Counted from the first letter of the stretch, positions 1 to 8,132 are shown. The stretch: 64,000 nucleotides of DNA from Mucilaginibacter sp. OK098 (GCF_900142915.1 NZ_FRCM01000003.1:310504-374503); one strand, 5' to 3'. The notes: a model not told the origin generated them from the letters alone. Program-made: numbers and translations.

Positions 1-765
1 GCGGTTGCCACCGTTAATGGCAAGCCTTTTTCGTTGGGGATTCAGCATATTAAGTACGATCATATTCCTAATATTACCTTATTCCCGCCGGCACAGGCAA
101 AACTGATAGATCTAAACCTGAAAATCGCAGGTAAAAAAATCGGCTACATTGAAGGTGCCGGCGACCTTGTGCCCGAAGCATTAAGGCAGGTGGGTTATGA
201 TGTGCATGAGCTTACAGAAAAAGAAATAATGAATGGCGATCTCGCAGGTTATGATGCTATAATTACCGGTGTGCGTGCCTATAACGTAAATGATCGCCTT
301 GCCGTTGAGCAGCCAAAGCTGCTTGAATATGTAAAAAATGGCGGCAACCTGGTGGTGCAATATAATAACAACAACGGCCTTGTTACCAAACAAATTGGCC
401 CGTACCCGTTTAAACCGGTTAACCAGCGGGTTACTGATGAAAATGCAAAGATCACCATTTTAGACAAGCAAAACCCCATAGTAAATTATCCAAACACAAT
501 AACACAGGATGATTTTAACGGATGGGTGCAAGAGCGCGGCTTATATTTTGTGGGCGATATCGACCCTAAATACCAGCAGGTATTACAGATGAACGACCCC
601 GGCGAAACGCCAAATAACGGAGCGCTGATAACCGGTAATTATGGCGAAGGAAGGTTTGTTTATACTTCGCTTGCATTTTTCAGACAATTGCCTGCCGGGG
701 TTCCGGGAGCATACAAGCTGTTTATAAATTTGTTGAGCAAGCCTAAAACACAGGCAATACCGTAA
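1..765 (+). CDS. PIG-L family deacetylase, C-terminal part (5' end outside window)
   Basis: The reading frame is open from base 1, so the gene begins upstream; about 254 C-terminal codons are visible and end in TAA. The visible part has no deacetylase HPDDE-type metal motif; it looks like the glutamine-amidotransferase/ThuA-like C-terminal module of the large (about 800 aa) Bacteroidota PIG-L proteins, with a beta-strand/turn pattern (IGYIEGAGD, DAIITGVRAYN, NGGNLVVQYN). PIG-L enzymes remove N-acetyl groups from GlcNAc-type sugars. The family call rests partly on context, since such genes often precede a sodium:solute symporter as here. Only the C-terminal domain can be judged, so substrate and signal peptide are unknown. 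Confidence 0.6.
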   Translation, partial: AVATVNGKPFSLGIQHIKYDHIPNITLFPPAQAKLIDLNLKIAGKKIGYIEGAGDLVPEALRQVGYDVHELTEKEIMNGDLAGYDAIITGVRAYNVNDRLAVEQPKLLEYVKNGGNLVVQYNNNNGLVTKQIGPYPFKPVNQRVTDENAKITILDKQNPIVNYPNTITQDDFNGWVQERGLYFVGDIDPKYQQVLQMNDPGETPNNGALITGNYGEGRFVYTSLAFFRQLPAGVPGAYKLFINLLSKPKTQAIP

Positions 766-789
766 GCTTAAGGTACGCCTGGCTCTGTA

Positions 790-835
790 AGAGGGACGTA
801 TGCGATACGCCCCTGTCCAATATACATTGTGTAAT
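790..835. repeat. Short palindromic repeat (GTATGCGATACG type)
   Basis: In the gap after the PIG-L gene lies a near-palindrome around CGTATGCGATACGCCCC. The same core, GGCGTATCGCATACG, occurs in both arms of the large inverted repeat at 5.6 kb. This suggests a dispersed intergenic repeat rather than a gene-specific site. Confidence 0.5.
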
Positions 836-917
836 CTAATCTCAAAACAATTAACAATTACCCTATTGCTATCCATCATTTAATCAACTATTTTTGCCCC
901 ATAACAAACAACGTATT

Positions 918-1103
918 ATGACACATCACGAAGAAGAAAAAAGTTACGATTACATATATTACCTTGTTGGCTTGCTTAGCGGCCTTTTTACAGGAATTGT
1001 TATTGATACGAGCTTTATATTGATCCCTATTTTAGGAATTGTAGGCTTATTGTTTGCCGGCTTCTTCCTGAATGTTTTTGTTAGAGGTCGTGGCAAAGCC
1101 TGA
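918..1103 (+). CDS. Small two-helix membrane protein, unknown function
   Basis: A 61-residue protein with a charged N-terminus (THHEEEKSYDY) followed by two hydrophobic segments (about residues 14-33 and 36-55) and a basic end (RGRGKA). It is not a family I recognise. The ATG at 918 is preferred over an upstream non-ATG start because it gives a hydrophilic start before the first helix. It lies between the deacetylase and the symporter on the same strand and overlaps the next small gene, which points to one transcript and perhaps an accessory role for the transporter; the role is inference. Confidence 0.6.
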   Translation: MTHHEEEKSYDYIYYLVGLLSGLFTGIVIDTSFILIPILGIVGLLFAGFFLNVFVRGRGKA

Positions 1104-1215
1104 TCCTGAACTGCCATCATTTATACATAGCTGGAACCAGTTTTACGGCATTGTGGCCGGCTGGCTGGTTCTGTTAATTTTTGTTTTCTGGCTCATTACC
1201 ATCTTTTTTGAATGA
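1072..1215 (+). CDS. Tiny membrane protein translationally coupled to the symporter
   Basis: A 47-codon frame (ATG at 1072; a GTG at 1090 would give 41 codons) ending at 1215. It has a short polar N-terminus (AKPDPELPSFIHSWNQFYG) and one strong transmembrane helix (about residues 25-45) ending in Glu. Its stop overlaps the symporter start in an ATGA arrangement (ATG 1212-1214, TGA 1213-1215), and its 5' end overlaps the preceding small gene. Short one-helix partners are known beside other SSS-type symporters (for example DUF3311/YhdT-like proteins), so an accessory subunit is plausible. The sequence itself was not matched to a named family. Confidence 0.6.
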   Translation: MFLLEVVAKPDPELPSFIHSWNQFYGIVAGWLVLLIFVFWLITIFFE

Positions 1216-2921
1216 GCTTAACCGACTGGATAGTTCTTGGCGTTACACTGCTTACCATTGTAATATATGGGGTATGGAAAAGCGGCGCCAACAAAAATAT
1301 CGACCAGTATCTTATGGGCGGGCGCTCATTGCCCTGGTACCATGTTGGCCTCTCGGTAATGGCAACGCAAGCCAGCGCCATCACCTTTTTATCTGCACCG
1401 GGCCAGGCTTATTCAGACGGGATGCGCTTCGTTCAGTTTTACCTCGGGCTCCCGCTGGCCATGATAGTGCTTTGCGTAACGTTCGTGCCAATCTTCCATA
1501 AGCTTAAGGTTTACACTGCTTACGAGTTCCTGGAAAATCGGTTCGACCTTAAAACACGGGCGCTCACTTCTTTTTTATTCCTGATCCAGCGCGGCCTTTC
1601 AACTGGTATCACCATTTATGCACCATCCATAATTTTATCTACCATCCTTAATATCAATACGGTTTATACCACCCTGTTTATAGGCAGCCTCGTAATATTT
1701 TATACCGTTTATGGGGGCACTAAAGCGGTATCCTATACCCAGCTGCTGCAAATGAGCATTATATTTTTAGGGATGTTTTTTGCCGGAGCAATGGTAGTAC
1801 ACCTGTTGCCTGAGCGTGTTGGTTTTGTAAAAGCAATTAAGCTTGCCGGCAAACTGGGCCGGATGAATGTGATAGACTGGAAATTTGATCCAGGTAACCG
1901 CTATAACGTATGGAGCGGCCTTATCGGCGGTTTCTTTTTACAGCTTTCGTATTTCGGTACAGATCAAAGCCAGGTTGGGCGTTATTTAACCGGCAGTTCT
2001 ATAGGACAAAGCCGCATGGGGCTCATCATGAATGGTTTGCTAAAGATCCCGATGCAGTTTTTAATTTTACTAATAGGCATCCTGGTTTTTGCATTTTACC
2101 AGTTTAACCGCCCGCCAATGTTTTTTAACCGTTACGAGGTTGAGCAGGTAAAGAAAAGCAATTATGCCGGCCAGTATAACCAGCTTGAAGATAAATACAC
2201 TGCGGTTTTTGACCAACGTAAAAGCAAGGCAGAAGAGTTGGCAAATGCTTTAGATACTAAGGATAAGGCGCAAATAGACAAAGCACAGCAAGCCTTAAAG
2301 CTTGCTGACAAAACGTCAGGCGAGATCCGCAAGGAAGCCATCGCTGTAATGAAAAAGAATAATGAGAAGGCCAATGGGGATGATACCAATTATGTGTTTC
2401 TCAACTTTGTTACCCATTACCTGCCCCGTGGACTGATAGGCTTACTGGTAGCCATTATCTTTTTGGCATCGATGGGTTCAACGGCAAGCGCTTTAAACTC
2501 GCTGGCATCAACCAGCGTGGTTGATATTTATAAACGCATCATTAATCCCGGCGCTACTGATAAAAACTATTTAAACGCCTCAAGAATTGCCACTATATTT
2601 TGGGGCGTTGTATGCGTTTTAATGGCACTATATGCCAGTAAGGTTGGCAATTTACTTGAGTATGTAAATAAACTGGGCTCGTACATTTACGGCACCATAC
2701 TGGGGGTGTTCGTGGTAGCCTTTTATTTGAAAAACATAAGGGGCAATGCCGTTTTTATAGCCGCAATTATTACTGAGATACTGATATGTGCTTTGGGATA
2801 CTTTGAGCTTGTAGCTTATTTATGGCTAAACGCGATAGGATGTGTTTTAGTGATTGTGATAGCAGCTGTGATTAATCCTTTATTTCCTCAAAAAACGCCA
2901 ATTGTTTTGAACCATGATTAA
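1212..2921 (+). CDS. Sodium:solute symporter (SSS family)
   Basis: 569 aa, multi-spanning inner-membrane protein (about 13 predicted helices). The N-terminal half carries the SSS pattern, including the SVMATQASAITFLSAPGQAY segment of helices 1-2, a hallmark of Na+-coupled sugar or organic solute symporters. Between about residues 305 and 395 there is a long hydrophilic, Lys/Glu/Gln/Ala-rich, probably helical insert (YEVEQVKK ... MKKNNEKANGDD) that is longer than the loop of typical family members. Translation is coupled to the tiny upstream protein by ATGA. The neighbouring PIG-L deacetylase suggests an amino-sugar or related saccharide as substrate; this is inference. Confidence 0.9.
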   Translation: MSLTDWIVLGVTLLTIVIYGVWKSGANKNIDQYLMGGRSLPWYHVGLSVMATQASAITFLSAPGQAYSDGMRFVQFYLGLPLAMIVLCVTFVPIFHKLKVYTAYEFLENRFDLKTRALTSFLFLIQRGLSTGITIYAPSIILSTILNINTVYTTLFIGSLVIFYTVYGGTKAVSYTQLLQMSIIFLGMFFAGAMVVHLLPERVGFVKAIKLAGKLGRMNVIDWKFDPGNRYNVWSGLIGGFFLQLSYFGTDQSQVGRYLTGSSIGQSRMGLIMNGLLKIPMQFLILLIGILVFAFYQFNRPPMFFNRYEVEQVKKSNYAGQYNQLEDKYTAVFDQRKSKAEELANALDTKDKAQIDKAQQALKLADKTSGEIRKEAIAVMKKNNEKANGDDTNYVFLNFVTHYLPRGLIGLLVAIIFLASMGSTASALNSLASTSVVDIYKRIINPGATDKNYLNASRIATIFWGVVCVLMALYASKVGNLLEYVNKLGSYIYGTILGVFVVAFYLKNIRGNAVFIAAIITEILICALGYFELVAYLWLNAIGCVLVIVIAAVINPLFPQKTPIVLNHD

Positions 2922-2984
2922 AGGATTATAAGATTACCTGATGCTTATCAGGCAGATAATCAAGAAATCCTTTAATCATAGTTC

Positions 2985-3021
2985 AAAAATCCGAAATCGA
3001 ACATCCGAATTCCGAAATCAA
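2985..3021. repeat. CCGAAATCGAACATCCGAA repeat
   Basis: A short direct-repeat tract made of ATCCGAAAT and CATCCGAA units. The same arrangement recurs at 62619-62649, just before the exonuclease III gene. It is an intergenic dispersed repeat of unknown function. Confidence 0.6.
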
Positions 3022-3022
3022 A

Positions 3023-3871
3023 TCAGCTCTTAGCCTGGTCAATCACTGCCTGGTTCAGCCTCACATATTCATCGTCATTGCTTGCTTTTGCAAGGTCAAC
3101 ACCTTCCTGGGCAGCTTTAATAGCGGCTTCTTTGTCGCCCATTTTAAGGCGGATGCGGGCTTCCCATAATTTATACCATGGGCCCTTGGGCTCAACCTTT
3201 TCGGCTTCCAAAGCCCAGCCTAATGCCTTTTTCATGTCTTTATTATTTTCATAATAGTACTGTATGGCATTAAAGTAATAAGGCTTGCGATTACCTTTCA
3301 TCAATTCATCAATATTGGCTGTAATCTGGGCATCATCATCAGTATTTAACTTGATGGCTACTGCTGTATGATCCCACACTAAATACAGATCAGACGAGTG
3401 AGTAGTTTCATTGGCAAACTGGATGGTAAAGCTTTCGCGTTTTTCAGCAAGGTATTGGGGTTTTACCTTAAAACGTAAAAGATCATCCGCTTCTTTATAG
3501 CTGTAAGCCCCCCATTGTTTAGCTGTTTTATTTAATATAATTGTCCACTCCTCTTTTCCGGGGATGCTGAATAATGCGTAGGTTCCGGCAGGTACGCTGT
3601 GCCCCTCAACAATTACATTTTCGGTAAAAGTTATGGTGGTAGCGGCATTAGCGCCTGTACGCCAAACTTGTCCATATGGATTGATGCCGCCAAAAATCAC
3701 CCTGCCTTTAACAGCAGGCCTTGAGTAGGTAATAGTAATTTTACCCAGGCCAAAATCCTGTATAATGGTTTGTGTAGGGCTTGCTTCGGGAATACGCGGC
3801 GCTTGTGCATTGCTTTTAAAACAGATCCCTGCTAATAGTATAGCAAGTACATACAGGTAACACTTTTTCAT
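3023..3871 (-). CDS. DUF2911 domain-containing secreted protein
   Basis: 282 aa starting with a signal peptide (KKCYLYVLAILLAGICFKSNAQA). Residues about 30-175 match the DUF2911 pattern common in Bacteroidota: IIQDFGLGKITITYSRPAVKGR near the start, then WRTGANAATTITFTENV and a WTIILNK strand. The C-terminal about 80 residues are helical and TPR-like (ALGWALEAEKVEPKGPWYKLWEARIRLKMGDKEAAIKAAQEG). The molecular function is not known; a periplasmic or surface location is expected from the signal peptide. It is a single gene, convergent with the symporter. Confidence 0.85.
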   Translation of the reverse strand: MKKCYLYVLAILLAGICFKSNAQAPRIPEASPTQTIIQDFGLGKITITYSRPAVKGRVIFGGINPYGQVWRTGANAATTITFTENVIVEGHSVPAGTYALFSIPGKEEWTIILNKTAKQWGAYSYKEADDLLRFKVKPQYLAEKRESFTIQFANETTHSSDLYLVWDHTAVAIKLNTDDDAQITANIDELMKGNRKPYYFNAIQYYYENNKDMKKALGWALEAEKVEPKGPWYKLWEARIRLKMGDKEAAIKAAQEGVDLAKASNDDEYVRLNQAVIDQAKS

Positions 3872-4335
3872 ATTTGTAAATTTATATTGTTGTAAGAGTT
3901 AATAAGAGCCAAAAATTAAGCGTCAGGAACCAGGACGATAGGGGTAAGTAAAAATCCATCCATTAAAAACAAAGTTAAATAAAGTGCCTTAACTTAAAAC
4001 AGAACATTAACAGATTACAGACTTTTTTTTCCTGATTCTTATACCTTGAATCTGTTAACAGTATCAGACCGGAAATTATTGCAAAAGTAAAGTGTGTAAA
4101 GTATAAAAAATAAAAGCCCCCTGCACTTGCTGCGGGGGACTTTCAACCTAAACCTTATCACAATTGAACTGGCGAGTGCCAATCCGCATTATATTTATCA
4201 ATTACTATACCAATAATGGCTAATTAATTTTTTTATGACAATTTAACGAAATATAAACATCCCCGTTAAACAACTCATTACAGGTTTATTTATAAGTGTA
4301 TACAACAGTAAATAAATTGTTGTTTTTTGCGTACA
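3872..4335. other. 464-bp gap; no gene seen, one strong terminator
   Basis: AT-rich intergenic DNA between two minus-strand genes. The only clear structure is the hairpin at 4112-4143. On the minus strand, the stretch from about 4335 down to 4144 could be the 3' untranslated region of the anti-sigma gene or a separate short RNA ending at that hairpin. No TAnnTTTG promoter box was found there (closest is TATATTTC), so an independent RNA is not supported. Confidence 0.6.
4112..4143 (-). terminator. Rho-independent terminator
   Basis: On the minus strand the hairpin GTCCCCCGCA/TGCAGGGGGC, with adjoining GAAA and TTTT pairs, is followed by the T-rich tract CTTTTATTTTTTATAC. It is oriented to end minus-strand transcripts from the sigma/anti-sigma operon about 190 bp upstream, or a short RNA in between. 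Confidence 0.8.
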
Positions 4336-4845
4336 CTAATTAGCTTGTTTGGAAATATTTTTTCGGCGTAAGTAAGTGTCAAACAGAAAAAGTGCCAGCA
4401 CCACATCAAAAAACATAAACCCTTCAACAAGCGGTTTTGAGATATGCGAGCTAACATCAGGCACTTTAAAATTGGCTGGTACTTTTGCGGCAAGATCTGG
4501 CATGCCCTGGCCTGACCAATCCATACTGCCTAAAGTATATATCAGGAACCCGGTTAAGGTTATCACAAAAAATAAAGTTATTCCTAATATTATGCGCTTA
4601 TTAATAGCAGCTTTAAGCGGCACCTGTGCCTGTTCTGTACGGATGGCCTCAATTACGTTGTAAGTAAAAGCCATTGACGGCTCCTCAAGTTCAATAGCAG
4701 CAAACTCCTTATTAAGGGCCAATAATTCCTGGTATTTTAGCCTGTATGCCTCATCACTAGCTATAAGCGTGCTGATGACACTTTGCTCATCCGGTGTGCA
4801 ATTGCCATCAATATAGTTCCAAAGTGTTTCTTCTATGTTATTCAT
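4336..4845 (-). CDS. Putative anti-sigma factor, membrane protein
   Basis: 169 aa. The N-terminal about 75 residues are soluble and helical (EETLWNYIDGNCTPDEQSVISTLIASDEAYRLKYQELLALNKEF), resembling the N-terminal domains of Bacteroidota anti-sigma factors, but without the HxxxCxxC zinc motif. Two transmembrane segments follow (about residues 84-106 and 140-158). Its start overlaps the stop of the upstream sigma-factor gene by ATGA (4842-4845), so the two are co-translated. Role inferred from this coupling: it probably holds the ECF sigma factor at the membrane. The signal sensed is unknown. Confidence 0.7.
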   Translation of the reverse strand: MNNIEETLWNYIDGNCTPDEQSVISTLIASDEAYRLKYQELLALNKEFAAIELEEPSMAFTYNVIEAIRTEQAQVPLKAAINKRIILGITLFFVITLTGFLIYTLGSMDWSGQGMPDLAAKVPANFKVPDVSSHISKPLVEGFMFFDVVLALFLFDTYLRRKNISKQAN

Positions 4846-5423
4846 ATCAGTTCTTTAGCTTCATGTTTTAAATTGCGTTCCAGCTTTTCTTTTAAACGCT
4901 GGCGCGCCCTGAATAATTTTACTTTAACCGTGTTGGCTTCCATTCCTAAGGCTTGTCCGATTTCCTCCAGCGATTGCTCGCCTTTGTAAAACAGGGTAAT
5001 TATGGTTGCATCATCCGGCAAAAGCTGTTCTATAGCCTGGTTCAGGTAAAACGACCTCGACTTATTCTCCACATTATTAACATCATATGCGGATGATTGG
5101 TTTTCTACCTGTATAAAAGTGTTTTCGTCATCTATTGAATCGGTATCCACTCTTTTCTTTCGTAAAAACGTCATGGCGGTAGTATATACAATACTATAAA
5201 GCCATGTGCTGAATTTTGATTGCCTTTGAAAAGACCCCAATGAACGGTAGGCTTTTATAAAACAATCCTGCGCAATTTCTTCGGCATCTTCCCTTCCTTT
5301 TGCAAAACGCATAGCCAGCGTAAACACAAAGCGCTGATGCCGTTTAACCAAATCAGCATATGCTGCCTGGTTTCCCGCCAGTACCTGGTCTATCAACTCT
5401 ATATCTGAAAGCTTGCTCTGCAT
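4842..5423 (-). CDS. ECF RNA polymerase sigma factor
   Basis: 193 aa, the usual ECF size. Region 2 is visible at about residues 25-95 (HQRFVFTLAMRFAKGREDAEEIAQDCFIKAYRSL, then STWLYSIVYTTAMTFLRKKR) and region 4 at about residues 130-180 (LPDDATIITLFYKGEQSLEEIGQALGMEANTVKVKLFRARQRLKEKL). First gene of a two-gene operon with the membrane anti-sigma protein, which it overlaps by 4 bp. Target promoters cannot be deduced from this window. Confidence 0.9.
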   Translation of the reverse strand: MQSKLSDIELIDQVLAGNQAAYADLVKRHQRFVFTLAMRFAKGREDAEEIAQDCFIKAYRSLGSFQRQSKFSTWLYSIVYTTAMTFLRKKRVDTDSIDDENTFIQVENQSSAYDVNNVENKSRSFYLNQAIEQLLPDDATIITLFYKGEQSLEEIGQALGMEANTVKVKLFRARQRLKEKLERNLKHEAKELI

Positions 5424-5840
5424 CTATTATAGCTCTCTGACGATGTATTTTTGATGGAGGTTACACCCTTTTGTAAAGATAGTTTATTATTTGTTGTAGA
5501 GGTTGTAGTTGTTGTAAAGGTTGTAATAGTTAGCAAATTGTTGAATTGCTATATTGTTATGAAATTAACTCTATTATTTAACATGCATAATTCGATATTG
5601 TGTTATATTTAACGTACCGGCGTATCGCATACGCCCTTGCCAAGCGGTTGGCTGCAGTACAAGGGCGTCTACGATACGCCCCTACTGATACGCTGCAACC
5701 TTTACAACAACTACAACCCTTACAACTTTTTTTCACTCCCTCTGTAACCTCCTTCAAAACCATGTGGTCATAGCATACAAATACACCGAATTGGTGCTTA
5801 AAACAAAAAACATTTATTAACTTTTAAAAAATTAAATATC
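5424..5840. other. 417-bp gap filled by a nested inverted-repeat element
   Basis: No gene is supported here; the short minus-strand frame inside it is repeat DNA. The gap holds the inverted-repeat structure described at 5455-5754 and then about 85 bp leading to the start of the next gene at 5841. Confidence 0.7.
5455..5754. repeat. Nested inverted-repeat (MITE-like) element, about 300 bp
   Basis: Three nested pairs of arms are visible. Outermost is GGAGGTTACA (from 5456) against TGTAACCTCC (about 5743-5753). Next, 30 bp at 5493-5522 pair with 5697-5726 with two mismatches (both rich in GTTGTAGTTGTTGTAAAGG). Innermost, GGCGTATCGCATACGCCCTTG pairs with a copy of its complement in the segment ending about 5681, 18 of 21 matching. 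The whole segment could fold into one long hairpin. No open frame for a transposase exists inside. A similar inner core occurs at 790-835. Confidence 0.7.
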
Positions 5841-6236
5841 ATGGAAGATCACGCAAAAGAACTGGCAATAATGGTGGCAATTATAGTACCACTGGCTTTG
5901 TTCGCAATGATTTTTGGCATTGTTTACCTTGCCAAACGGGAAAGAATGGCAATGATTGAACGCGGAATGGACCCACGCCGGTACAAACCACAATCAGCAC
6001 CTTTCCAAACTTTAAAATGGGGTTTATTATTGATAGGTGCAGGCGCAGGCTTATTTTTCGCTTATGTATTGGATAACACTGCATTTAAACACATACATGA
6101 CGAGTATAACGATGGGGGTAACGTTGCAATTTACTTCGCATTGATCGCCATATTCGGCGGCGCAGGCTTATTTGCGTCCTACCTTATCGAAAAGAAAGAA
6201 GCAGATAAAGGGGACAAAGATAAGCTGGGAGAATAA
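5841..6236 (+). CDS. Small membrane protein, DUF6249-like
   Basis: 131 aa with three hydrophobic segments (about residues 8-30, 56-76 and 93-115) and a charged C-terminal tail (EKKEADKGDKDKLGE). The sequence after the first helix (AKRERMAMIERGMDPRRYKP) is characteristic of a small Bacteroidota membrane protein family I associate with DUF6249. Function unknown. It stands alone on the plus strand and is convergent with the DinB/kinase pair, from which it is separated by a shared hairpin. Confidence 0.75.
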   Translation: MEDHAKELAIMVAIIVPLALFAMIFGIVYLAKRERMAMIERGMDPRRYKPQSAPFQTLKWGLLLIGAGAGLFFAYVLDNTAFKHIHDEYNDGGNVAIYFALIAIFGGAGLFASYLIEKKEADKGDKDKLGE

Positions 6237-6249
6237 GAATCAGGAAAAC

Positions 6250-6303
6250 AAGAGCCAAGAATCAAGAAAGAACTTCGATATGTTATCTTGATTCTTGCCT
6301 CTT
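6250..6303. terminator. Bidirectional hairpin between convergent genes
   Basis: Arms at 6250-6267 and 6286-6303 (AAGAGCCAAGAATCAAGA against its complement) match at 17 of 18 positions with an 18-nt loop. It lies between the stop codons of a plus-strand and a minus-strand gene, the expected place for a shared terminator. T-tracts are weak, so function is probable, not certain. Confidence 0.6.
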
Positions 6304-6319
6304 AACTCTTGAATCTTTT

Positions 6320-6829
6320 TTACAAATAACGTTCCTTCAAAATCTTCACATGATGCAGCTCATGCCCTGCTATCATATAAGCATAAGCTCTAACAGAAAA
6401 CGGACTGCCGCTGGCAATCCCTTTCTGCGTTGATTGCAGTTCTGTTAATGAGCGAAAAAGATACAGGCTTGATTCGCGCACGGTTTTTAATTCATTTGCC
6501 AGATCTTCAAGCGGGCGGCTGTTAAAGGTCGCCTGCTCCATATAAACATCCTGGTCAAAACCCGGCAGGGTTATCGATTCGCGAGAGAAAACAAGCGCAC
6601 GGTAAGCAAAAACTCTTTCTGTATCGGCCATATGGCCAACAACTTGTTTAATGGTCCATTTACCGTCGGAATAGGCGTACAACGCTTTGTCAGCGCTTAA
6701 GCTTGTAAATAAGTTATAGCTTTCTTCCTTTTGACGTTCCAGGATCTCGAGTATCGGCTCATTGCCTATAAGGTTTACATACCTGCCGGCATACTCAGAA
6801 TACTCATCTGGATTTGGTCTGTTTATCAT
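6320..6829 (-). CDS. DinB superfamily protein
   Basis: 169 aa four-helix-bundle protein of the DinB/YfiT type. The three metal-ligand histidines expected for the family are present: His66 (VVGHMADTER), His156 and His160 (AGHELHHVKIL). Family members often act as thiol-dependent transferases or putative metal-dependent hydrolases; the substrate here is unknown. The start overlaps the 3' end of the upstream histidine-kinase gene by 26 bp, so the two form an operon, although no functional link is obvious. Confidence 0.85.
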   Translation of the reverse strand: MINRPNPDEYSEYAGRYVNLIGNEPILEILERQKEESYNLFTSLSADKALYAYSDGKWTIKQVVGHMADTERVFAYRALVFSRESITLPGFDQDVYMEQATFNSRPLEDLANELKTVRESSLYLFRSLTELQSTQKGIASGSPFSVRAYAYMIAGHELHHVKILKERYL

Positions 6830-8021
6830 ATCGTGTATTTTTTAGTACAATTCTAAAAGTTGTGCCCTTCCCTACTTCCGAATCCTTCACAAAGATCTGC
6901 CCGTTATGATAGTTTTCTATCATCCGTTTGGTTAGCGACAGCCCCAGCCCCCAGCCCCTTTTACGCGTGGTGTAGCCCGGCTGAAAAACGGTATCAAATT
7001 TTGAGCGGGGAATACCCTTGCCGGTATCAGACACATCAATAAATACCTGTTTTTTTATTTTATTTCCTGATATTTCAACGCGTATTAACCCCTTACCTTC
7101 AATTGCGTTTACTGCATTTTTCAGCAGGTTTTCTAAAACCCAGTCAAACAACGGCACGTTTAGTCCGGCCTCTAAATGAGGGTTGCCGGTTAACTCGAAG
7201 CTTATATTTTTACTCACTCTAACCCTAAAGTAATCAACAAAATCTTTAACCACCTCATAAACTTTGTGTTCCTCAAGCTTTGGCGTTGATCCTATTTTTG
7301 AAAAACGGTCGGCAACAATTTCAAGCCGTTTAACATCGTTTTCCATTTCGGCAATTAATGAGTCGTCTCCGGCGCTATATTTCTCTTTCATCAGTTCTAT
7401 CCAGGCCATTAATGATGAAATAGGCGTCCCCAACTGATGGGCTGTTTCTTTAGCAAGCCCCACCCAAACCTGGTTCTGTTCTGATTTACGCGAAGAGCTG
7501 AAGGCTGTATAGGCCAATAATAAAAATATGGCGATTACCGAAAGCTGGATATATGGGAAAAATTTCAACTGGGTAAGTAACGCTGAATCTTTATAATAAA
7601 CCAACCATTTTTCGCCGTAAACCTTTAGCCCTATGGGTGTATGCTGATCCTGCATATAAGCCAGTTCCCGCTTAAAATATGTGGGGTCATACGTTAGTGA
7701 TTTATTACTTTCCGCCTCAATCTTTATAAATGTTTTAGTGGGGTCGAGTCCTTTTTTATACTTAAAGTCGCCCTTTTCATCAATAACAATTGCCGGTACG
7801 GTAAGGCTATCGCGCACAGCAAAAACGTAGTTTAAAAAATCATTATCATCCGAGGTTGCCAGCTGTTTCATGCTTAACGCCCACACCTCGGCCCGTGTGC
7901 GCTCAGACCTTGCAATATTACGCACAAGGTAACTGGTGTAAAATAATGACCCACTGGCAATTACCACTGCAAAAGTAAGCAATGAATATTTCCAGCGTTT
8001 TTTTTGTTGATATGGATTCAT
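6804..8021 (-). CDS. Membrane sensor histidine kinase
   Basis: 405 aa. Two transmembrane helices (about residues 11-31 and 156-174) flank a periplasmic sensor of about 120 residues. The cytoplasmic part has the H-box with His195 (KETAHQLGTP), an N-box (DWVLENLLKNAVNAI), a G1 box (DTGKGI) and a G2 box (RGWGLGLSL), so it should be an active kinase. There is no HAMP domain between the second helix and the dimerisation helix. No response regulator gene is adjacent, so its partner lies elsewhere. It precedes and overlaps the DinB gene. Confidence 0.9.
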   Translation of the reverse strand: MNPYQQKKRWKYSLLTFAVVIASGSLFYTSYLVRNIARSERTRAEVWALSMKQLATSDDNDFLNYVFAVRDSLTVPAIVIDEKGDFKYKKGLDPTKTFIKIEAESNKSLTYDPTYFKRELAYMQDQHTPIGLKVYGEKWLVYYKDSALLTQLKFFPYIQLSVIAIFLLLAYTAFSSSRKSEQNQVWVGLAKETAHQLGTPISSLMAWIELMKEKYSAGDDSLIAEMENDVKRLEIVADRFSKIGSTPKLEEHKVYEVVKDFVDYFRVRVSKNISFELTGNPHLEAGLNVPLFDWVLENLLKNAVNAIEGKGLIRVEISGNKIKKQVFIDVSDTGKGIPRSKFDTVFQPGYTTRKRGWGLGLSLTKRMIENYHNGQIFVKDSEVGKGTTFRIVLKNTRYDKQTKSR

Positions 8022-8023
8022 GA

Positions 8024-8132
8024 GCGTAGTCCGAAAGTCGGGAAGTCCGGAAGTCCGAAAGATGGAACGCCAGGAAAACAGCTTTCTTATATCCGCCCAA
8101 AATACGTATTTAGTCCGAAAGCCGGAAAAGTC
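8024..8132. repeat. GTCCGAAAGTCCGGAAG repeat tract
   Basis: Several direct copies of AGTCCGAAAG/AGTCCGGAAG lie upstream of the kinase gene (8024-8066 and again 8112-8132). The same unit recurs at 13188-13225 and 61617-61650, always between genes. It is a low-complexity dispersed repeat family. Confidence 0.7.

Noticed and set aside
5578..5763. 61-aa minus-strand frame with Cys/Lys/Gly-rich start
   Set aside because: Lies in the arms of the nested inverted repeat; repeat DNA, not a gene.
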